Shown here: positions 1-10,477 of the stretch, piece after piece
How the letters are laid out: every line of letters starts with the position of its first letter
How positions within the stretch are numbered: the stretch's first letter is position 1
Assembly (NCBI GenBank): GCA_033032865.1
Contig: JAWHQI010000072.1
Coordinates: 10,124,001 to 10,188,000 of the forward strand
Length of the DNA: 64,000 bases
Reading direction: 5' to 3'
From: Dactylorhiza incarnata
Taxonomy: Eukaryota > Streptophyta > Magnoliopsida > Asparagales > Orchidaceae
Position numbers and translations under genes: made by a program
The notes under the pieces: model-generated
Database searches by the model: none
Seen by the model: only the letters and a program-made list of their open reading frames with translations
Told to the model about the DNA's origin: nothing

Positions 1-222
1 AGCCAATAATGTTGATATATATATATGTTCTATAATGGATTCACTTTGGATCATTCAGTAGATCGATATCGATTGTGGTGAATCAACAATAGTTCTGATC
101 TTAGATTGATATATTTACGCATATGCTGTGAATGAAAAAGATAAATTAATGTTTAAATTAACACATTAATATATTTACGCTTATGTTATGAATAAAAAAA
201 ACTAAATTTTAGTCAATTATCT

Positions 223-489
223 CATACTACTTTTTTGCCACGGCCAAAAACAGTGGCTAATACTTATGTATTTACCACGAATTAGGAAATCGTGGCTAAT
301 AGTATCTTTTTAGCCATGAATTATATAAACCGTGGCTAATAATTTCTTCTTTTGCCACGAATTAGGTTTCCGTGGCTAATACTTACTTATTAGCCACGAA
401 TTATGGGACGTGACTAATACTTAACTATTAGCCACGATTTTGACCCGTGGCAAAAAAAAGTGTGGCTAAAAGTCATTTTTCTAGTAGTG
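223..489. mobile_element. CACTA-type terminus or small non-autonomous CACTA element
   Basis: The right edge, read on the minus strand, begins CACTACTAGAAAAATGAC, the plant CACTA/En-Spm terminal motif. Inside are about five ~55-bp units, each a small inverted repeat of GCCACG...CGTGGC with an AATTA spacer, matching the subterminal repeats of CACTA elements. The left edge at 223 (CATACTAC followed by GCCACGG) looks like a decayed partner terminus, which would make the whole element about 267 bp with no coding capacity. The expected 3-bp target duplication is not visible, so the left edge is uncertain. The alternative is the end of a longer element starting before the window. Confidence 0.65.
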
Positions 490-1439
490 TGGGCATAACT
501 CATAAGAGTATTTGAAGTATGGGAAGAAACCATTGTGACTCTCTCAATGGGGATGCTTGGGAAAATACTCACAACACGACATATTAAAACCAACAACGGT
601 GCACCCATCTGCGGGCGGGCAGCCTCTGCTACAATAAGAAGAGCATCAAGGCAAGCAAGCTGTGAAAGTCCCAAGGGGGAAGGGTCTAAGTCTGTCGATG
701 GAGGCCCTCATAACATGGCAAATACATAAGAGAAATATCCATGACGCTTGTATAACTTTTGGTGAATAGGGTCATTTGGGGTTATAGACACCAATGCAGG
801 CATTGGAGAGCCTCACACTGAGATAAGTTGAGTGTGGTCAACGACATCACTGCCTCAACATTCTGTGCATATCAACCCTGTTCTGTCTTAGTCTCACCAA
901 CTGAAATATCAAATTTGATGGTGGGAAGCGTGCGTATCATGGTCGCCCCCTGACCAATGTTGGAAAACATCATTCTCCCTGTAAACATGGGGGATCCCAC
1001 ACAGCTAACTCATCATGTGAAATTCATCATCATGCAATATGACTAGGTATACATCACCATATTTGACAGTCCCCTACTAGATGCCTTCCAGGCCGTTGCT
1101 TCCACCCTACACCATTCTATAAAGTTCTCCACTCCGACGTAATGGGGATTATCATAGGGGGCCGAGAATCATCTCACCACTGCTACCTTCTTCAACATCA
1201 ACTTTGACATGAAGGATAAAATCAGCATGGGAGAACTTTAAGAGCCACCCCCACATCAGGGGAGTCATGTATCTGTTTTATTTTTTAGCATTAATATCTT
1301 GTATTCATCACATCACGACCGCCAAAAATAATTCAAATAACCTCACTTATCTTATATATGTTATTTTGCGACCTAGAGGTTTCAAACCTTGACCATGAGC
1401 ATCAAAGCGGCCACTTCCATGACCAGAAGATAATTACAT
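490..1439. other. Unassigned stretch, nothing recognised
   Basis: About 950 bp of mixed composition. Only short open frames (under 90 codons) are present and none shows a recognisable motif on either strand. It may be decayed retroelement UTR because an ordered tandem array follows directly. I see no gene, RNA or terminal repeat. Confidence 0.4.
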
Positions 1440-2110
1440 TTGATTCATTTATGTTTAAAGGATTTTGTGTCCCCAACTAGAAAGGGCATGCCCCTATGTC
1501 GTGTGGTAAACTCAGTCATCCTGTCGGAGAGGGCCTACCTTCTCTGTGACTAGGCGGGAATTACGCTCCCTTCATTATCTCCAAAGGAGCTTGTGTCACT
1601 AGTCATAAAGGGCATGCCTCCTACGTTGTGTGGTAACTCGGTCCAGTCGTAGATGGACTTACCTCCTTTACGACCGAGCGGGAACCATGTTCCCTTCATT
1701 ATCTCTAAAGAATACAATGTCCCCGGTCAGAGAGGGTCTGCCCCCTATGTCGTGTGGTAAACTCGGTTCTCCGGTCCGAGAGGATCTGCTACTCTTTGCG
1801 ACCGGGAGGGGACCAAATTCCCTTTGTTATCTCCAAAGGATTTGATATCCACTAGTAAGAAAGGGTATTCCCCATACGTCATGCAGTAAACTCGGTCCTC
1901 CAGTCGGAGAGGGAATGCCACTTCTTTGATCGGGCAGGAACCACATTCCATTTGTTACCTCCAAAGAATCCAATGACCCGGTCGAAAAGGTTCAACCCCT
2001 CTATGATCGTGTTGTAAGCTTGGTCCTCTCGCTTACCTACAAAGGATATGGCGTCCACCGGTCAAAATGGCTTTCCTTCCTCTATGACTGGGAAATATCT
2101 CATTCCCTTT
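1440..2110. repeat. Tandem repeat, ~126-bp unit, about five diverged copies
   Basis: The phrase TCTCCAAAGGA followed by a GTCC/GACC stretch recurs near 1459, 1585, 1708, 1836 and 1964, and a weaker copy follows near 2045. Each unit also holds a GGTAAACTCGGTC-like word and an AGAGGG word. Spacing is about 124-128 bp. Style and GC content resemble the 3'UTR satellites of Tat-type gypsy elements, such as the 87-bp array at 15350-16316, but the sequences are not the same. Short open frames in the array are by-products of the repeat. Confidence 0.75.
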
Positions 2111-2506
2111 TAACACTCATCACCTATCATAGACTCTGGCTCAAAGAGAAACAAGAGGTGTCAAGAAAAACAAACCACATAAAGGAAACAAAAATAGTGA
2201 TACCTTTTATTACTCAAAACAACATACATAAGCATGCACTTGTAAAATAGGATACAACTAGCATCAAAACAAGATCATCAGTATAGTACAAAAGCTAGAC
2301 ACTCGATAAAAGAAGAGAAAGATAACAAAAATAAAGATACAATGACTTCACTCTCAACACCACTCGATGTCCAACGACACCCATCAATATCAACATCAAA
2401 ATTTTCATCCTCAAAAACCTCGCCCACATCAAGTCCTTTGGTATAACACTCAATCTTCCTTTTATCCAAGCGAGTACCTTTTCCAAATCCTTTAATGAAC
2501 ACCACT
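2111..2506. other. Unassigned stretch between tandem repeat and intron-like fragment
   Basis: AT-rich sequence without a recognised domain. A 75-codon minus-strand frame (2278-2505) is open but matches nothing I know and has no neighbour to support it. Confidence 0.35.
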
Positions 2507-2641
2507 TAATGAATATGTTTTTTTTGAATAGATTATAATACGTTAAGCTATTAGATTAAAACAATAAAATTATATTTGACAATTTTGAATGTTTCACCAA
2601 AAACAACTTTTCTCTTTTATTATACATATATTTATATATAT

Positions 2642-2645
<4 letters not shown>
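2507..2645 (+). repeat. Copy of the dioxygenase intron 3' portion
   Basis: This ~140-bp AT-rich stretch aligns along its length with 18205-18365, the end of the intron before the dioxygenase fragment. Shared words include AAAATTATATTTGACAA and TTTGAATGTTTCA, followed in both by a TATATATA run and a TAG. In the 18-kb copy a splice acceptor and exon follow. Here a CA microsatellite follows instead. The two copies flank the entire Tat/family-N complex. It could be a remnant of a duplicated gene or a dispersed intron repeat. Confidence 0.6.
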
Positions 2646-3222
<577 letters not shown>

Positions 3223-3504
3223 GTGCTCTACCCTTATGGCTAACCGCGACAATACCCCGACCGTGGCAGGCACGGGGCTCCGCTCCTATCAAATAATTAA
3301 TGCAGCTTAAAATAAATACACTAAAAATAAAGTAATGCGAAAAATATTTACAGACCACTTTTCAATTTTTGTTAAAAAAATCCTTATCATAATATATATA
3401 TCATCGTGCATGTCAAATCAACTTTCATAAAGTTGATGGGTTTAATGATTGCTCCTCAAAAATACTGTTGTCATGCCTAACGATTGCCTTCCTCAAAAAT
3501 ACCT
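3223..3504. other. Junction DNA upstream of truncated Tat gag, with a short direct duplication
   Basis: AT-rich junction sequence. At about 3447-3516 a ~34-bp segment containing CCTCAAAAATAC and ATGCCTA occurs twice in tandem with mismatches. The second copy runs straight into the gag coding sequence. No LTR or primer site lies here, so the Tat element is 5' truncated inside gag. Confidence 0.5.
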
Positions 3505-4260
3505 ATGCATGCCTAGTGAGATGGAGCTATAGACAGCTTCGTGGAGATGCACGACAGTTCACTGACCAGTTTATCGCCAACCGAAGGAATGTCCGAGACC
3601 CCTCTTATCTTTCAGGAATCCGGCAGAACGATGGGGAGACTCTTAAGGATTTCTTCTGTCGCTTTGCTACAGAAGCCCGACAAATCCCAGGAGTCGACCC
3701 GGAGCTTCTGCAGGGTATTTTTCTCGGAGGTATCCGCCCAAGCGACTTTTACTCAGCTCTAATAAGAGAAACGATTCCGAGTTATCCCGATCTTGTTCAC
3801 TAGGTAGAAGCTCAGATAGCCGCTGATGAGGCTATCGAAATGCACAAGCAGTAGTTCGAAGGCTGCCAAAGAAGGAAAAGAGGGTTGGAGAAGGCCCCCG
3901 GAAGACCAGAAGAGCGGTGTAATGAAGAGCGCCACACCAACGAGCACCGTCGCGATCCTCGAAGGTATCTGGGCCCGCGGCCGCCAAGAGTTTACACCAC
4001 GTTGTATACCAGCAAAACCAACGTACTATATGCCATTCAGAACAATCCAGAGCTCTAGAGAACGAGGGCACCTCCCCCGAATCCAAGAGATGACCAATCG
4101 AAATATTGCGAGTTCCACCGAGGAACCGAGCACACCACCGAAGAATGTTCCAAACTAAAAGTCAAAATTGAACGTCTCATCCATCAGGGACTCCTCAGAG
4201 ATTTCTGCAAGGCCAAGTACCCAACCAGCCTCCGCCACCTAGGGAGATAAGGGGACAACC
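3505..4260 (+). pseudogene. Tat-type Ty3/gypsy gag (capsid region), 5' truncated and broken
   Basis: Conceptual translation gives a retrotransposon gag core: QLRGDARQFTDQF, then LSGIRQNDGETLKDFFCRF and IRPSDFYSALI. This is the order seen in plant gypsy capsid domains. Several in-frame stops and frame changes follow (for example just after 3803), with a basic, charged segment around 3830-4160. No zinc knuckle was found. The gag N-terminus and 5' LTR are missing. It lies immediately upstream of, and collinear with, the protease and RT remnants. Confidence 0.85.
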
Positions 4261-4985
4261 CCCCGCCCCAAGGAGCGGTAGGAGGTAGAACAATGGTAGG
4301 AGAAATCGAGACTATTGCCGGACCTCCTAACCTCGCTGCTCAGGTCCTCTCAATCGCCAAACCCCCAAGGGACCACGAGGATAAAAAGTTTAGACAAGAT
4401 ATCACGATCACCTTTGGGGAAGAGGATCTGTAAGGGATACGTCTACCACATCAGGACCCATTCGTAATCAGCGTAGGAATCAGGGACCCCTGCTTCAACG
4501 TAAAGAGAATATTGGTCGATAATGGGAGCTCGGTCGATGTCCTGTTATTATCTAGTCTACAGAGCATGAAACTCACGAAGGAACAACTCAGCCCCGCGAC
4601 CGGACCTTTCTACGGCTTCGACAACCGACCCATTTTGGTTCAGGGCATGATCACTCTCCTGGTCACGTTGGGTGAGTTCCCAAGGTAATCAACTCGCGAC
4701 ATCCAGTTCGTGGTTGTGGAATCCGCCTCCGCCTACATGCCATTTTTGGAAGGCCACTCCAGTCTACTTTCAGAGCAATTCCATGCATCCCACACCTAGC
4801 CATAAAGTTCCCGACTGCTGCAGGAATAGGGGTCGCTTGAGGAAACCAAGTGGTGACGCAGACATGTTATCTGAAACTAGCTCGACCAGCGGAATCAACC
4901 GCTCTCAACATCGACAATTTTGACCTACGGGACGAGACCACTTTGCAGCACGTAGCGCATGTTGAAGGGCTCATATAACTGTCAC
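4261..4985 (+). pseudogene. Tat-type gypsy aspartic protease remnant
   Basis: Around 4500-4560 the translation reads ILVDNGSSVDVLLLSSL. This corresponds to the gypsy protease active-site segment (usually VDTGSS) with the Thr changed to Asn, which would inactivate it. Flanking text (FVISVGIRDPCFNVKR upstream, GFDNRPILVQGMITL downstream) is typical of the plant Tat/Athila protease neighbourhood. Stops interrupt the frame near 4430, 4690 and 4800. Confidence 0.8.
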
Positions 4986-6166
4986 TCTTTCAGCAGGATC
5001 CAACTCGGACCATTCAGGTCGGGTCCCTCTTATCCAAAGAAGAGTGGGAGGAATACGCTCTCTTCCTCCGCGCCAATGAGGATGTCTTCGCATGGAGACC
5101 GGAAGAGATGCCTGGGGTAGACCCGCATGTCATCTTCCACTCTCTGAATATTAACCCTGCCTGCAGGTCAGTAATCTAGAAGAAACGGAATTTCGCTCCA
5201 TAGCGGCTCAAGGCCATCGAGGAGGAAGTAGAGAAGCTCCTGAAAGCGTGGTTCATCCGTGAAGCAAGATATCCCACATGGCTTGCCAATGTGGTCATGG
5301 TAAAGAAGGCTTATTGGAAATGGTGAATGTGCGTCGACTACAGCAATCTGAATCAAGCATGCCCGAAAGACAACTTTCCCCTTCCAAGAATCGACCAGCT
5401 AGTCGATGCAGCGGTCAGGCATGAACTCCTCAGCTTCATGGATGCGTACTCAGGCTACAATCAGATTCTGATGAACCCGGCAGATGAGGAGCACACCGCA
5501 TTCCAGACAGATAAAGGAGTCTACTGCTATAAAGTCATGTTGTTCGGCCTCAAAAATGTCGGAGCAATTTACCCGAGATTGATGAACAAAGTATTCAAGG
5601 ACCTCATCGGCGAGACAATGGAGGTACACGTGGATGACATGCTGGTAAAGAGCATCCACCGTCGTGACCACTTGGAAGATCTGGAATGATGCTTCCAGCT
5701 CCTTCGACGCTTCCCAATGCGGCTCAATCCTAGCAAATGCGTGTTTGGTGTGACGGCAGGGAAGTTCCTGGGATTCATGGTAACCCATCGGGGAATCGAA
5801 GCAAACCCCAAAAAAATGAAGGCATTGGGGGACATGTCGCCACACCGCTCCATCAAGGATAGCCGCTCTCTCGCGGTTCCTAGCACAGACGAAAAATAAA
5901 TATCTCCCCTTATTCAAAATTCTTCGAAGGGCACGTCATTCCGGATTCTAGTGGATGGACGAGTGTCAGGCATCTTTCGAACTTCTCAAACAACATCTGG
6001 CCTCGCCGCTGCTCCTATCAAAGCCTGTCCCTAGAGAAGCCTTGTACCTTTACCTGGCAGTATCTCCAACTGTCGTCAGCTCGATACTAGTTAAAGACGA
6101 AGGAGGAATCCAACGGCCCGTATACTACCTTACCAAGGTCCTCACAGACACCAAAACCAGATATCC
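4986..6166 (+). pseudogene. Tat-type gypsy reverse transcriptase and start of RNase H, interrupted
   Basis: RT blocks in order are AIEEEVEKLLKAWFI near 5215, CVDYSNLNQACPKDNFPLP near 5330, FMDAYSGYNQI near 5435 and the catalytic HVDDMLVKS near 5630 (usually YVDDM). The fold continues with LNPSKCVFGV and GKFLGFMVTHRGIEANP. An RNase H start (MDECQASFELLKQHL, then RPVYYLTKVL) runs from 5955 and stops at TRYP, where family-N copy 1 is inserted at 6167. The reading frame resumes at 13211 with VADKTAFALVFSARKLQ. Stops occur at about 5324, 5687 and 5830-5950. Confidence 0.92.
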
Positions 6167-6881
6167 TGTAAGACACTCTTTTTATTTTTGCATTTTTTCC
6201 CGGGTCTTACCGCCCAGAACTGCCATCTTGCGGCAGCACCATTACTCCAAATGGAAGCCACCATAATACGCTGATCCTACCGGCTATTCATCATCATCCA
6301 GGCCAACCATAATCACAGAAATATTGAAGTAATAAATGAAACAAGTCCACAAAATCACATTATATAATTATCATAATACAAATATCCACGATGAGAAAGA
6401 ACTAAAAGAATAAGGGCTTATGCTCAGTACATCAACATCCTTACTACAAAAATCTCTCGTCTCTACACCTATGTGGAAGCTATCAAGCTCTATCTTCACT
6501 CATCTGTATTTGCTGTTGTAATGACGTGTAATGGTTGCTCTGCTTCATCCCGTCCTCCTGACCTGTCTCCAGAACGGGGTCCTACTGTTCTGACACATCA
6601 TCCCTAAAAATGAGGTCCACCGACCGTTAGTCTATATGACTCAACATATTCCTCACCGCCTCCACCCGTGACTCCTAGACACCGTGCGGAAGGAGGAAGC
6701 AGAGGACATCAATGGGTAATGAATCAAGCAGGTGACAAGTGGCTAGACTAGCAGGGTATATAAATACTAAACAAGTAAGGATAATAATTCTATACTAGCA
6801 GAGTATGGTATTACAACAATAAGTAAAAGACAATATAAGTAAGAGAGCATGTAAAATAAATAAGAGCAGCTATGAATGTAA

Positions 6882-6980
6882 CCTTAACTTATATGCACAC
6901 ACAAAAGCACAAAAGCTAAGGGATCTGACACTAAAGTAAACTCATCGTATAAAAGAGCTTATACTAATTTATACGATGAG
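6882..6980 (-). ncRNA. Conserved hairpin pair near the 3' end of family N (copy 1)
   Basis: Hairpin a pairs 6882-6890 with 6913-6921, with one position A.C on the plus strand that becomes G.U on the minus strand. Hairpin b pairs 6941-6953 (CTCATCGTATAAA) perfectly with 6968-6980 around a 14-nt loop. The same two hairpins, same spacing class and same 40-nt size for hairpin b, occur in copy 3 at 62136-62232, with one compensatory base-pair change. A structured RNA element in the transcript is an inference; no known RNA family is recognised. Confidence 0.55.
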
Positions 6981-7468
6981 GTCTTTGTTCTATGCAAGAA
7001 TGTTATGCTATGGTATGCAATGCAATGCAATGGTGCAACTCACGCACACGACTCTGTACGTACAGACCTTTAGTTCCCACTTTTCAGAGGTAGCTAACCT
7101 CTCGGTCACCTCCCATCATGGTCAAATGGTGGCAGAGGAGCGGGCGTCTCCGCACCTAGGTGGGTAAGTCACATTACCAGACCTAGGCCCTAACGCAAGC
7201 TGTGATACCGGTACCCGGCACTCACGAGCTCCTGCGTACTCTACTGGATTTGGCCAGGCAGGGTTTAGTGAATCTGTCCCGTCGGACGCGCAGTAAAACA
7301 ACCTGTCCCCTAATCAAACCACTAGCACTGCTGAGTCAACGAACTGCTGTCGGTGTGATGACTAAGCCAGAACCGAAGACCCACCACATCTTATGCATAT
7401 GCAAATATGTATTATCTCTTACCGCCGAGCCTCCAGCTCGTAATTCTAAACCAACATTTATAAAAATT

Positions 7469-8087
7469 GAGCCAACCGCTCGCAGGACTATCCAGTCCTT
7501 ATATCATATCTCGAGCCTACCGCTCGCAGGACTATCCTAGTCCTTATATCATATCTCGAGCTTACCGCTCGCAGGACTATCCTAGTCTTTTCTTATATCA
7601 TATCTCGAGCCTATCGCTCGCAGGACTATCTTAGTCCTTCCTTATATCTCAAGCCTACCGCTCGTAGGACTATCCTAGTCCTTTCTTATATCTCGAGCCT
7701 ACCGCTCGCAGGACTATTCTAGTCCTTCCTTATATCTCGAGCCTACCGCTCGCAGGACTATCCTAGTTCTTTCTTATATCATATCTCGAGCCTGCCGCTC
7801 GCAGGACTATCCTAGTCCTTCCTTATATCTCGAGCCTACCGCTCGCAGGACTATTCTAGTCCTTCCTTATATCTCGAGCCTACCACTCGCAGGACTATCC
7901 TAGTCCTTCCTTATATCATATCTCGAGCCTACCGCTCGCAGGAGTATCATAGTCCTTCCTTATATATCGAGCCTACCGCTCGCAGGACTATCCTAGTCCT
8001 TTCTTATATCTCGAGCCTACCGCTCGCAGGACTATTCTAGTCCTTTCTTATATCTCGAGCATACCGCTCACAGGACTATCCTAGTCA
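7469..8087. repeat. Tandem array of a 40-50-bp two-hairpin unit, about 14 copies
   Basis: Each unit contains GAGC-ctacc-GCTC and AGGACTA-tcc-TAGTCCT, two adjacent short inverted repeats, joined by CTTATATC or CATATCTC spacers of variable length. About fourteen units are visible. The homologous position in copy 3 (62703-62733) has a single unit with both hairpins kept but different loops. The array is therefore an expansion specific to this copy. Confidence 0.93.
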
Positions 8088-8737
8088 TTATTTCATTCCA
8101 TCCCAAATTTGGGAGGGAGGTTATATTTCAAGTTCTCCTACTTTACTACTCCTGTCTATTGTTAGTTGATCTTAGAAGCTTGGGGTGAATCCTCGACTTC
8201 CTGTGGACTACCCTGTGAAGGGCTCACGACGGTACTAGGGAATGCGATGGTGACTGAAGCCTAAATCCCCCTTTTCAGGATATTTATTTTATTTAGTGGC
8301 TACCCATTCTTGTATTCCCATTTGCTCTCCAATTGTTCTAAAATCCTAGGGTGGATTACCAATTGACTCGGGCAGACAAGTGTCGGTGTTCTATTGAACA
8401 CCGAACCATGTCATTCCTAGTGACCGACTATTTCTTTGTGTTATCTCTCAACCACAACTTGCACTTCCTGCTAAGTCATTCTTCACCTCCCCTAATAGGT
8501 CCTTGTCAAATTCTTGAATTGATGGTTTTACTAATTGCACCCCCGTCTTTACTTCCGATGACTGCCTTTGGTGATTAATCCTCCAACCTAACTAGGCATA
8601 TGCAAATCTCTTAGAGTTAATAACTCTAGGGGTGGTGACCATAAGGGAGGGGTCCAAATATATGTTTTCAGTTTCTACTATTCGCAGACCGGCCTATCTT
8701 AGAGTGAAACCCCACGTCCTACAAGTGGGACTATAAG
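8088..8737. other. Family-N body, part shared with copy 3
   Basis: No gene. Segments such as GTGAAGGGCTC followed by GGTACTAGGGAATGC near 8215-8245 align with 62870-62900. TTTCTACTATTCGCAG near 8670 aligns with 63165. After that point the two copies diverge, because this copy carries the Cassandra-like insertion. An 75-codon open frame at 8351-8578 has no recognisable domain. Confidence 0.7.
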
Positions 8738-8963
8738 TGTAACGGTCCAGGCCCGCCAACACGGACCCAGCAGGACCGCCGACACCCTCCCGATCCAGGC
8801 CCGCCAACACGGGACCCAGCTGGCACCAGAAGGGTTCAGCCTAACCAGATGGTCTGCAGACAATGCACCCCAACTCCTCTCTGTCCCACCACAGGGCACA
8901 GTGGGTTGTTGGAGACCGCAGTCCCCCTTTGATAAGAATTGAGCCAGTTAAGTGGCAGCGCAT

Positions 8964-9026
8964 GGACTTCCCAAGAGGTTACCCATCCCGTGACTACTCT
9001 AGCCCGAGCACGCTTAACTATGGAGT
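8964..9026 (-). promoter_or_regulatory. 5S-like internal promoter segment, Cassandra-like unit 1
   Basis: Reverse complement contains AGTTAAGC-like, GGAGTAGT, GGGATGGGT and CTTGGGAAGTCC words in the order of the plant 5S A box, intermediate element and C box. Orientation is opposite to units 2-4. The 5' ~45 nt of 5S are not present. Confidence 0.65.
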
Positions 9027-9067
9027 ACTTTCACTTCTCATCACCAATTGAGCTGCAGCTCAAAAGT

Positions 9068-9130
9068 ACTCCATAGTTAAGCATGCTCGGGCTGGAGTAG
9101 TCACGGGATGGGTGACCTCCTGGGAAGTCC
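9068..9130 (+). promoter_or_regulatory. 5S-like internal promoter segment, Cassandra-like unit 2
   Basis: Reads ACTCC, AGTTAAGCATGCTCGGGC, GGAGTAGT, GGGATGGGTGACC and TCCTGGGAAGTCC. This matches the region from about nucleotide 45 to the late 100s of plant 5S rRNA, which includes the Pol III internal control region. The 5' third of 5S is missing, so it is not a 5S gene. Confidence 0.75.
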
Positions 9131-9401
9131 ACGCGCTGCCGCCTAACTGGCTCAATTCTCATCAAAGGGGGACTGCGGTCTCCAACAACCCACTGTGCCC
9201 TGTGGTGGGACAGAGAGGGGTTGGGGTGCATGGTATGCAGACCATCTGGTTAGGCTGAACCCTTCCGGTGCCAGCTAGGTCCCGTGTTGGCGGGCTTGGG
9301 TCGGGAGGGTGCCGGCGGTTCAGCTGGGTCCCGTGTTGGCGGGCCTGGACCGTTACAAAAAGTCCTATCCTGCAGCTCAATTGGTGATGAGAAGTGAAAG
9401 T

Positions 9402-9464
9402 ACTCCATAGTTAAGCATACTCGGGCTGGAGTAGTCACGGGATGGGTGGCCTCCTGGGAAGTCC
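9402..9464 (+). promoter_or_regulatory. 5S-like internal promoter segment, Cassandra-like unit 3
   Basis: Same 5S-derived segment as unit 2 with a few substitutions (GCATACTCGGGC, GGGTGGCC). Confidence 0.72.
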
Positions 9465-9733
9465 ACGTGCCGTCGCTTAACTGGCTTAATTCTCATCAAA
9501 GGGGGACTGCGGTCTCCAACAACCCACTGTGCCCTGTGGTGGGACAGAGAGGGGTTAGGGTGCATGGTCTGCAGACCATCTGGTTAGGCTAAACCCTTCC
9601 GGTGCCAGTTGGGTCCCGTGTTGGCGGGCCTGGGCCGGGAGGGTGCCGGCGGTCCAGCTGGGTCCCGTGTTGGCGGGCCTGGACCGTTACAAAAAGTCCT
9701 ATCCCAGCTCAATTGGTGATGAGAATTGAAAGT

Positions 9734-9796
9734 ACTCCATAGTTAAGCATGTTCGGGCTGGAGTAGTCACGGGATGGGTGACCTCCTGGAAAGTCC
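9734..9796 (+). promoter_or_regulatory. 5S-like internal promoter segment, Cassandra-like unit 4
   Basis: Same segment as unit 2 with substitutions (GCATGTTCGGGC, CCTGGAAAGTCC). The C-box-like part is slightly altered. Confidence 0.7.
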
Positions 9797-10023
9797 ACAC
9801 GCTGCTGCTTAACTGGCTTAATTCTCATCAAAGGGAGACTGCGGTCTCCAACAACCCACTGTGCCCTGTGGTGGGACAGAGAGGGGTTGGGGTGCATGGT
9901 CTGCAGACCATCTAGTTAGGATGAACCCTTCTGGTTCTAGCTGGGTCCCGTGTTGGCAGGCCTAGGACGGGAGGGTGCCGGCGGTCCAGCTGGGTCCAGT
10001 GTTGGCGGGCCTGAACCGTTACA

Positions 10024-10477
10024 ATATGAATTATAACTAAGCATGAGGTCATTTTAATTTCAGAGGTTTGTATTGATGTCAAGGTTCTAAGTACAAGTTT
10101 CTATAATATTCTAACAATTATAATCCGTTAATTAATCCCCAAAGTCATAATTCAATTACTACCTTGTGAAAGAAGTATGAAGTTTACTTAGTTGATAATT
10201 CTAACATAATTTCCATGGCTTCATACTGCTATAAAAAGTCCGGGTACAAGATTCTACACAATCCAGCAAGTATATATCAAGTTATGAAATTCTCAAGATA
10301 TTAACTAGATTTCAACTTTGTGAAAGAAGCATGACATATAATCAAGATTAAATTCTAACAAAATTCTCAGAGCTTCCTACTGGTAGGAAAAGTCAATGTA
10401 CAAAATTACATATCAATCTAGTGAATGTATTTCCTGTTATGAATTTCTCAAGGTATTAACTAGATTTCAACTTTGTG
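10024..10477. other. Family-N AT-rich body
   Basis: Non-coding. It contains imperfect repeats of the type TTTGTGAAAGAAG(T/C)ATGA near 10167 and 10318, and CAAGATATTAACTAGATTTCAAC near 10292 and 10449. Nothing else was recognised. Confidence 0.5.

Larger units (their letters stand above)
8738..10023. mobile_element. Cluster of four Cassandra-like, 5S-rRNA-derived units (one inverted, three direct)
   Basis: Four ~305-320-bp units are present: unit 1 on minus (8738-9057), then units 2-4 on plus (9054-9357, 9371-9691, 9705-10023). Units read TGCAGCTCAATTGG at the start and CCGTTACA at the end. Units 1 and 2 meet head to head at the palindrome AGCTGCAGCT. Units 2/3 and 3/4 are separated by the same 13-bp spacer, AAAAGTCCTATCC. 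Each unit carries a segment closely resembling the 3' part of plant 5S rRNA, including the internal promoter. LTRs carrying 5S sequence are the hallmark of Cassandra TRIMs. Flanking 5-mers ATAAG and ATATG differ at one base. The head-to-head and tandem LTR arrangement is unusual. Confidence 0.8.

Noticed and set aside
7469..8087. CRISPR-like regular array
   Set aside because: Units are contiguous with variable-length AT spacers and internal hairpins, no unique spacers or cas genes, and the setting is a plant genome.
9068..9796. Functional 5S rRNA genes
   Set aside because: The 5' third of 5S is missing in every unit and the sequences sit in LTR-like units, so they are 5S-derived, not genes.
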